Both the position numbers and the translations under genes were made by a program. Shown here one piece after another: positions 59,469-64,000 of a stretch of DNA of 64,000 bases. How positions within the stretch are numbered: the first letter of the stretch is position 1; each line of letters opens with the position of its first letter. This DNA is from Acidobacteriaceae bacterium (GTDB lineage: Bacteria; Acidobacteriota; Terriglobia; Terriglobales; Acidobacteriaceae): positions 169,601 to 233,600 of the forward strand of contig PLBY01000107.1 in assembly GCA_003134655.1 (NCBI GenBank), read 5' to 3'. The notes beneath the pieces were generated by a model. That model was not told the DNA's origin and ran no database searches. It saw nothing but the letters and a program-made list of their open reading frames with translations.

Positions 59469-61010
59469 CTAGTGCGTCAGCTTCGCGACATTCGGATTCT
59501 GCGCAATCCCCAGCGCCCAGTTCACCAGTTCGATGAAGCTGTTGGGCAGCAGGCCAATGTAAAGCGTGGCAATACCAGTGACGGCGATCGCCGCGCGCAT
59601 GCTCAGGCTGATGGGCAGCTTCTCCTCGCTCTTTTCGACCTTCCCCATGAACATGGCATTCGTAATCTTCAGGTAGTAGTAAAGGCCGAACACGGAATAC
59701 AGTACGCCGAGCGAAGCCAGCGCGTAGTGGCCGGTCTCGATCAGGCTCAGGAAGATGAAATATTTTCCCCAGAACCCAGCCAGCGGGGGAATGCCCGCCA
59801 GCGACAGCATGAACACCAGCATGAGCACAGCTTCCACGGGCGCTCGGGAATAGAGCCCGTTCAGATCGTCGAGTTCGTCGCCAATCACGTTGCGATGCCG
59901 CAGCGCCGTGATCACCGCGAACGCGCCCAGGTTCATGAAGGTATAGACCAGCAGGTAGATCAGGATGCCCTTGATCCCATCGGGACTGAGTTGTGTTGCC
60001 GTGCCCGCGACCAGGCCGAGCAGCATGTAACCGACATGGGCGATCGACGAATAGGCCAGCAGGCGCTTGGTGTTGGTCTGGGTGAGCGCGGCGAAATTCG
60101 CACCCGTCATTGTCGCGATGGAGACGAAGACCAACAGCGGCACATAGATGGGACGCATCGAAATCAGTCCCCAGGAAACGACCCGGCCGTTGAAGTTGTA
60201 GCTGAAGCCCAGGATGCGCAACAGCATTGCCCATCCTGCGGCCTTGACGGCAACGGACATGAACCCGGTAATGCTTGTGGGTGCGCCTTCGTAAGCGTCG
60301 GGAGCCCATTGGTGGAACGGGATGGCGGCGATCTTAAACAGCAGTCCGGTGATGGTGGTCAGCAAGGCGATGATCGCAACCGGCTTGTATTCGCTTTGTA
60401 GCAGGGCGGGTAATCTGGCTCCGATAACATACAGATTCGTGCTGTCGGTCAGGCCGTAAATCAGCGACAGTCCGTAAGCGAAAATGCCTGAGGAAAACGC
60501 ACCGAGCAGCAGATACTTCAATGCGGCTTCGTTGGAACGCCGGTCGCGGCGCAGGAATCCCACCAGCACATAGGTGGAGATGGCCATCAGTTCGAGGCCG
60601 ATGAAGATGAGAACGATGTCGAAGCCTGCGGCCATGCACATCATGCCCGCGACTGCCAGGAGCATGAGGGCGTAGTATTCGCCGTGATTTTCATGCTCCG
60701 TTTCGAGGTAGCGCGCCGACACGAGGATCGTGATTGCGGTGGCCGCGAGGAACAGGTAGAAAAAGTACAGGGCGAAGTGATCCACGATCATCGTGCCCAT
60801 AAAACCCAACTGAAGGGGCGAACCGGTGGAGTGCAGCCACAAATCGATCTTGTAAACCCCACCCGCGGAGAAGAGCACTCCAACCATGGCTGTGACTGCA
60901 TTCGCCCACTTCATCTCCTTCGGGAGCATGAGGTCGATCAGCAGGATGCCGAGGGCAAACAGCGTCAGCAGCGTGATCGGCAGCGCCAGCAGATAGTCAG
61001 TCCAGACCAC
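59469..61010 (-). CDS. nuoN: NADH-quinone oxidoreductase subunit N
   Basis: A 513-residue, 14-TM antiporter-like subunit with a GTG start that overlaps the nuoM stop (TAGTG). The proton-path Lys/Glu helices are recognisable (EHENHGEYYALMLLAVAGMM; KIAAIPFHQWAPDAYEGAP; TNTKRLLAYSSIAHVGYML). It is a proton-pumping arm of complex I. The downstream 127 bases hold a GAGCCGCCTCGGCTG repeat and then the Tat-peptide gene. Confidence 0.96.
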   Translation of the reverse strand: MVWTDYLLALPITLLTLFALGILLIDLMLPKEMKWANAVTAMVGVLFSAGGVYKIDLWLHSTGSPLQLGFMGTMIVDHFALYFFYLFLAATAITILVSARYLETEHENHGEYYALMLLAVAGMMCMAAGFDIVLIFIGLELMAISTYVLVGFLRRDRRSNEAALKYLLLGAFSSGIFAYGLSLIYGLTDSTNLYVIGARLPALLQSEYKPVAIIALLTTITGLLFKIAAIPFHQWAPDAYEGAPTSITGFMSVAVKAAGWAMLLRILGFSYNFNGRVVSWGLISMRPIYVPLLVFVSIATMTGANFAALTQTNTKRLLAYSSIAHVGYMLLGLVAGTATQLSPDGIKGILIYLLVYTFMNLGAFAVITALRHRNVIGDELDDLNGLYSRAPVEAVLMLVFMLSLAGIPPLAGFWGKYFIFLSLIETGHYALASLGVLYSVFGLYYYLKITNAMFMGKVEKSEEKLPISLSMRAAIAVTGIATLYIGLLPNSFIELVNWALGIAQNPNVAKLTH

Positions 61011-62677
61011 TAGTTCTTCCCCTTAGCCTTCGTCGGAGCAGGTGTAGTTGCGACAGGCGGCGTTGTCGTCGTCGGCATCACCGATGCGGGCGCGACTACC
61101 GGCGCCGGTTGCGCCGCTGCATTCACCGCTGGCTGCGGATAATCAGGCCGCGCCATCGCAATCGTATGATTCACCGGCTGCTCCAGAATCTGGAAGAACG
61201 GCTTGGGATACAGCCCGATCCAGAACGCCATGATCAGCAGCGGCACGAACGTCGCGACTTCCCGCGGCGTCAGATCGTGCAGCTTTTCATTCTTGGGATT
61301 CGTCACCGTACCGAAGAACACGCGCTGGTAGAGCCACAGCAAATAGGCCGCGGCCAAAACGACTCCCGGGACAGCCCACGCGCCCCACTTCCAGTTCTCC
61401 ATGAACGTCCCTTGCAGAATCGTGAACTCGCCCACGAACCCGTTGAGTAACGGCAGTCCCATCGACGACAGGAACATGATCATCGTAATGGTCGCATAAA
61501 TCGGCATCACGTTCGAGATGCCACCGTATTCCGAGATCTCTCGGGTGTGACGCCGCTCGTAAAGGATGCCGACAATCAGGAACAGCGCCCCCGTCGAGAT
61601 GCCGTGATTAATCTGCTGCAGCACCGATCCGCTCAAACCCAGTGGCGTCAGCGCGAAAATTCCAAGAGTGCAGAATCCCAGGTGGCTCACCGACGAGTAA
61701 GCCACAAGCTTCTTCATGTCCTTCTGCATGAGTGAGACAAGCGCGCCATAAATAATGCCGACGATGGAAAGGAAAATCATCCACCCGCGGACCGTCATCC
61801 CAAGGAACGTGGCAGGATTCATGAGCACGTTGGGGAAGAAGGGAAGTGAGAAGCGAATGAACCCGTAAGTCCCCATCTTCAGCAGAACGCCTGCCAGGAT
61901 CACCGAGCCCGCAGTGGGCGCCTCCACGTGCGCGTCCGGCAGCCACGTATGGAATGGGAACATCGGCACCTTAATTGCGAAGGCGAAGAAGAAGCTCAGG
62001 AACAGAAGTGTCGCAACGTGCGGGCCGTAGTCGGAATAAATCCGCGGCGCCGTGTCGTAGAGCCCTTGCAGGCTGAACGAATAGATGCCCGTGACCGAAT
62101 GATGGTGGAAGTACAGAAACAGAATGCCCAGCAACATCAGCACCGAGCCAGCCAGCGTATAGAGGAAGAACTTGATCGCAGCGTAAAGCTTGCGCGGCCC
62201 GCCCCAAATCCCAATCAGCAGGTACATCGGAACCAGCATCGCTTCCCAGAAAACGAAGAAGAGGAAGAAATCCAGCGCCATGAAGACGCCGAGCATGCCC
62301 GTCTGCAGAAACAGAAACCAAATGTAGTATTCCTTGACCCGATTCTCAATCGCGGTCCACGAAGACAGAATCGAGATCCACCCCAGCAGCGTGGTCAGCA
62401 TGATCAGCAGGAACGAAATGCCATCGATACCCAAAACATAGCCCGCGCCGATCGAAGGAATCCAGTTGCTGGGAGCGCCCTCGACGAACTTGAATCCGGG
62501 CTCAAACCGCTGCGCCCAGAACATCGGCACCAGCGGCAGCGAGACTACTAGGCCGGCGAGCGCGAAAATATTCGCGATCCAGCGGATGGCGTTCTTATTC
62601 TCCTTGGGAATAAACAGGAGAAACAGCGCGCCCACGAGCGGCGTGAACAGAATGATCGATAAGATGTGGTTTTGCAT
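61010..62677 (-). CDS. nuoM: NADH-quinone oxidoreductase subunit M
   Basis: A 555-residue membrane subunit with typical segments: FVFWEAMLVPMYLLIGIWGG, KVPMFPFHTWLPDAHVEAPT, MQKDMKKLVAYSSVSHLG. A proline/alanine/threonine-rich tail (about 515-555, VAPASVMPTTTTPPVATTPAPTK) is an unusual cytoplasmic or periplasmic extension. It overlaps nuoN by one base and follows nuoL after an 81-base gap filled by a repeat. Confidence 0.96.
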   Translation of the reverse strand: MQNHILSIILFTPLVGALFLLFIPKENKNAIRWIANIFALAGLVVSLPLVPMFWAQRFEPGFKFVEGAPSNWIPSIGAGYVLGIDGISFLLIMLTTLLGWISILSSWTAIENRVKEYYIWFLFLQTGMLGVFMALDFFLFFVFWEAMLVPMYLLIGIWGGPRKLYAAIKFFLYTLAGSVLMLLGILFLYFHHHSVTGIYSFSLQGLYDTAPRIYSDYGPHVATLLFLSFFFAFAIKVPMFPFHTWLPDAHVEAPTAGSVILAGVLLKMGTYGFIRFSLPFFPNVLMNPATFLGMTVRGWMIFLSIVGIIYGALVSLMQKDMKKLVAYSSVSHLGFCTLGIFALTPLGLSGSVLQQINHGISTGALFLIVGILYERRHTREISEYGGISNVMPIYATITMIMFLSSMGLPLLNGFVGEFTILQGTFMENWKWGAWAVPGVVLAAAYLLWLYQRVFFGTVTNPKNEKLHDLTPREVATFVPLLIMAFWIGLYPKPFFQILEQPVNHTIAMARPDYPQPAVNAAAQPAPVVAPASVMPTTTTPPVATTPAPTKAKGKN

Positions 62678-62682
62678 AGTCA

Positions 62683-62758
62683 GCTTCTAGCTTCTAGCCG
62701 CTAGCTTCTAGCTAAGCCGGGTTGGCTAGTAGCTAGAAGCTAGCAGCTAGCAGCTCTT
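62683..62758. repeat. CTAG-rich repeat array between nuoL and nuoM
   Basis: The gap is almost entirely GCTTCTAGC and GCTAGCAGCTAGC-type units in both orientations, able to form long hairpins. A short copy lies at 58222. Confidence 0.72.
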
Positions 62759-64000
62759 TCAGTGGTACACGTAATAGAACGCGAACCCTACCAACCCGGC
62801 GGTCATCACCAGCGCATACCATTGCACCAGGCCCCACTCAAACAAGCGCGCGGGATAACTGAGCATGCGCGCCAGAATCGCCGGCCCGTTAACCCCGATG
62901 CCGTCGATGATCCACTTGTCCCACCAACTGGAGAACGTCGCCGCAACCCGGGTGATCCAGCCAGCGCCATTGACCGCGCCATCGATCACATGGGAGTCGA
63001 ACCACGAACTGGCTTCGCCCAGCCCCATCACGCCCAGCCGCACATCTCCCAACTTGCGGCGCCCGGTGACCACGTAGTCGTAACCTTCGTCCACGTAATA
63101 CTTGTTGAGCAGCACGTCGTAAACCGGCGGCGCGGCTGCGGCGATGGGCTCGGCGTACCCCTTTCCGGCGTTGCCGTAGGCACTTCGGGCCATCAACCAT
63201 CCGGCGCCGGCGGCAGCGATCGAGAGCCCCATCAGCAGATATTCCGTGAGGCCCGGGCCTGACTCGCCCGCCGGTAGAGCCCCTTTCTCGATCGCGCTCG
63301 CAAAAACCGGGTCGAGAAACCTGTCGATGCGCTTCGCCCCGCCCATACTCTCGGACACGTTGAGGTATCCAGCGAAAATCGAGAAGAACGCCAGAATCAC
63401 CAGCGGCCAAGTCATCGACTTCGGAGATTCGTGAATGTGGTGCTCAACTTCGTGGCTGGTGACCCGCGACGGGCTCCAGAACGTCAAATAAATCAGGCGG
63501 AACATGTAGAACGACGTCATCAGCGCAGTCACGAATCCGATAGCCCACAGCGCGGGATGAAACTTCCATGCCTGCCACAGAATTTCATCCTTCGAGAAGA
63601 ATCCCGCGAACCCGGGTATTCCCGCGATCGCCAGCGTCGCGACAAACATGGTGCGGAACGTGACCGGAATCTTCCCCGACAGATCCCCCATGTTGCGCAT
63701 GTCCTGCTCGCCGCTCATGGCGTGAATCACCGAGCCTGCGCCAAGGAAGAGGAGAGCCTTGAAGAAGGCGTGCGTAAATACATGGAACACTCCGGCAGAA
63801 AACGCTCCCACCCCGAGCGCCAGGAACATGTATCCCAGTTGTGAAACGGTCGAATATGCCAGCACCCGCTTGATATCGTTCTGCACCAGTCCAATCGAGG
63901 CGGCGAAAATAGCAGTCAGCGCGCCAACGACCGCCACTACCATCATCGACTTCGGAGCCAGCACAAACAGCGCATTCGACCGCGCCACCATGTAAACGCC
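62759..64000 (-). CDS. nuoL: NADH-quinone oxidoreductase subunit L, 5' end outside
   Basis: The frame stays open to the window edge, so the N-terminal part is missing. The visible 413 residues carry the usual C-terminal half: QNDIKRVLAYSTVSQLGYM, FFKALLFLGAGSVIHAM, AGFFSKDEIL, then the long lateral helix region and a final TM helix. It starts the nuo-atp run of the window. Confidence 0.94.
   Translation of the reverse strand, partial: GVYMVARSNALFVLAPKSMMVVAVVGALTAIFAASIGLVQNDIKRVLAYSTVSQLGYMFLALGVGAFSAGVFHVFTHAFFKALLFLGAGSVIHAMSGEQDMRNMGDLSGKIPVTFRTMFVATLAIAGIPGFAGFFSKDEILWQAWKFHPALWAIGFVTALMTSFYMFRLIYLTFWSPSRVTSHEVEHHIHESPKSMTWPLVILAFFSIFAGYLNVSESMGGAKRIDRFLDPVFASAIEKGALPAGESGPGLTEYLLMGLSIAAAGAGWLMARSAYGNAGKGYAEPIAAAAPPVYDVLLNKYYVDEGYDYVVTGRRKLGDVRLGVMGLGEASSWFDSHVIDGAVNGAGWITRVAATFSSWWDKWIIDGIGVNGPAILARMLSYPARLFEWGLVQWYALVMTAGLVGFAFYYVYH

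Overview
The window looks like chromosomal DNA of an Acidobacteriota bacterium, probably class Terriglobia and close to the Korobacter/Sulfotelmatobacter type. That is an inference from family content. It rests on a large Oar-type TonB receptor with an N-terminal carboxypeptidase-regulatory domain, a giant secreted SBBP/choice-of-anchor-D protein, a Ser/Thr kinase and a ToxR-type regulator each fused to a PD40 beta-propeller, a two-TM/PAS sensor family, and many short GC-rich palindromic intergenic repeats. No phage, IS element, CRISPR array or rRNA is visible. One tRNA (Phe, GAA) is present.

Layout. 1-1.0 kb: end of a VapBC-type toxin-antitoxin pair and a Smr-domain protein. 1.1-7.7 kb: AsmA-like envelope protein, a six-TM protein, an M1 metallopeptidase and leucyl aminopeptidase PepA. 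7.7-8.6 kb: tRNA-Phe with its own promoter, then about 590 bp without a convincing gene. 8.6-26.3 kb: a dense signalling island with a receiver protein, a receiver-GGDEF diguanylate cyclase, a MASE1 hybrid kinase with two receivers and an HPt domain, a PAS kinase with receiver, a receiver-PilZ protein, an NtrC-type sigma54 activator, a PAS-GGDEF-EAL protein, a single-domain receiver and a NarL-type regulator whose receiver has lost its phospho-acceptor. The giant secreted protein lies inside this island. 26.7-31.8 kb: a PAS gene relic, a YceI protein, a lysine-rich histone-like protein, a ToxR-type/PD40 regulator and a Sel1-repeat protein.

31.8-40.7 kb is a candidate beta-glucan utilisation locus: GH3 beta-glucosidase, divergent LacI-family regulator, TonB receptor with a strong promoter and a perfect operator-like inverted repeat, and a PF10091-type (GH144-like) glucanase broken by one frameshift. 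40.8-44.2 kb: HemQ-type coproheme decarboxylase, a carboxymuconolactone-decarboxylase-like protein, a small membrane protein, an alkyltransferase-like protein, a STAS protein and a VOC protein. 44.3-47.9 kb: dnaX-ybaB-recR, with a secreted DUF3224-type gene inserted before recR. 48.0-54 kb: Ser/Thr kinase with beta-propeller, a gap holding a candidate small RNA, a PD-(D/E)XK-like protein, a short membrane protein and a CHAD-HD fusion. 54.1-56.9 kb: a 928-residue protein ending in HEAT-like and PilZ-like modules.

57-64 kb, all on the minus strand, reads nuoL-nuoM-nuoN, a 49-residue Tat-signal peptide gene, then atpZ-atpI-atpB-atpE, closing at a bidirectional terminator. Complex I membrane subunits and the ATP synthase F0 sector are therefore together, and no F1 gene follows atpE. 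Across the window, c-di-GMP turnover enzymes (9.2 and 23.1 kb) and PilZ effectors (15.3 and 54.1 kb) suggest cyclic-di-GMP control of surface behaviour, presumably fed by the phosphorelay kinases.
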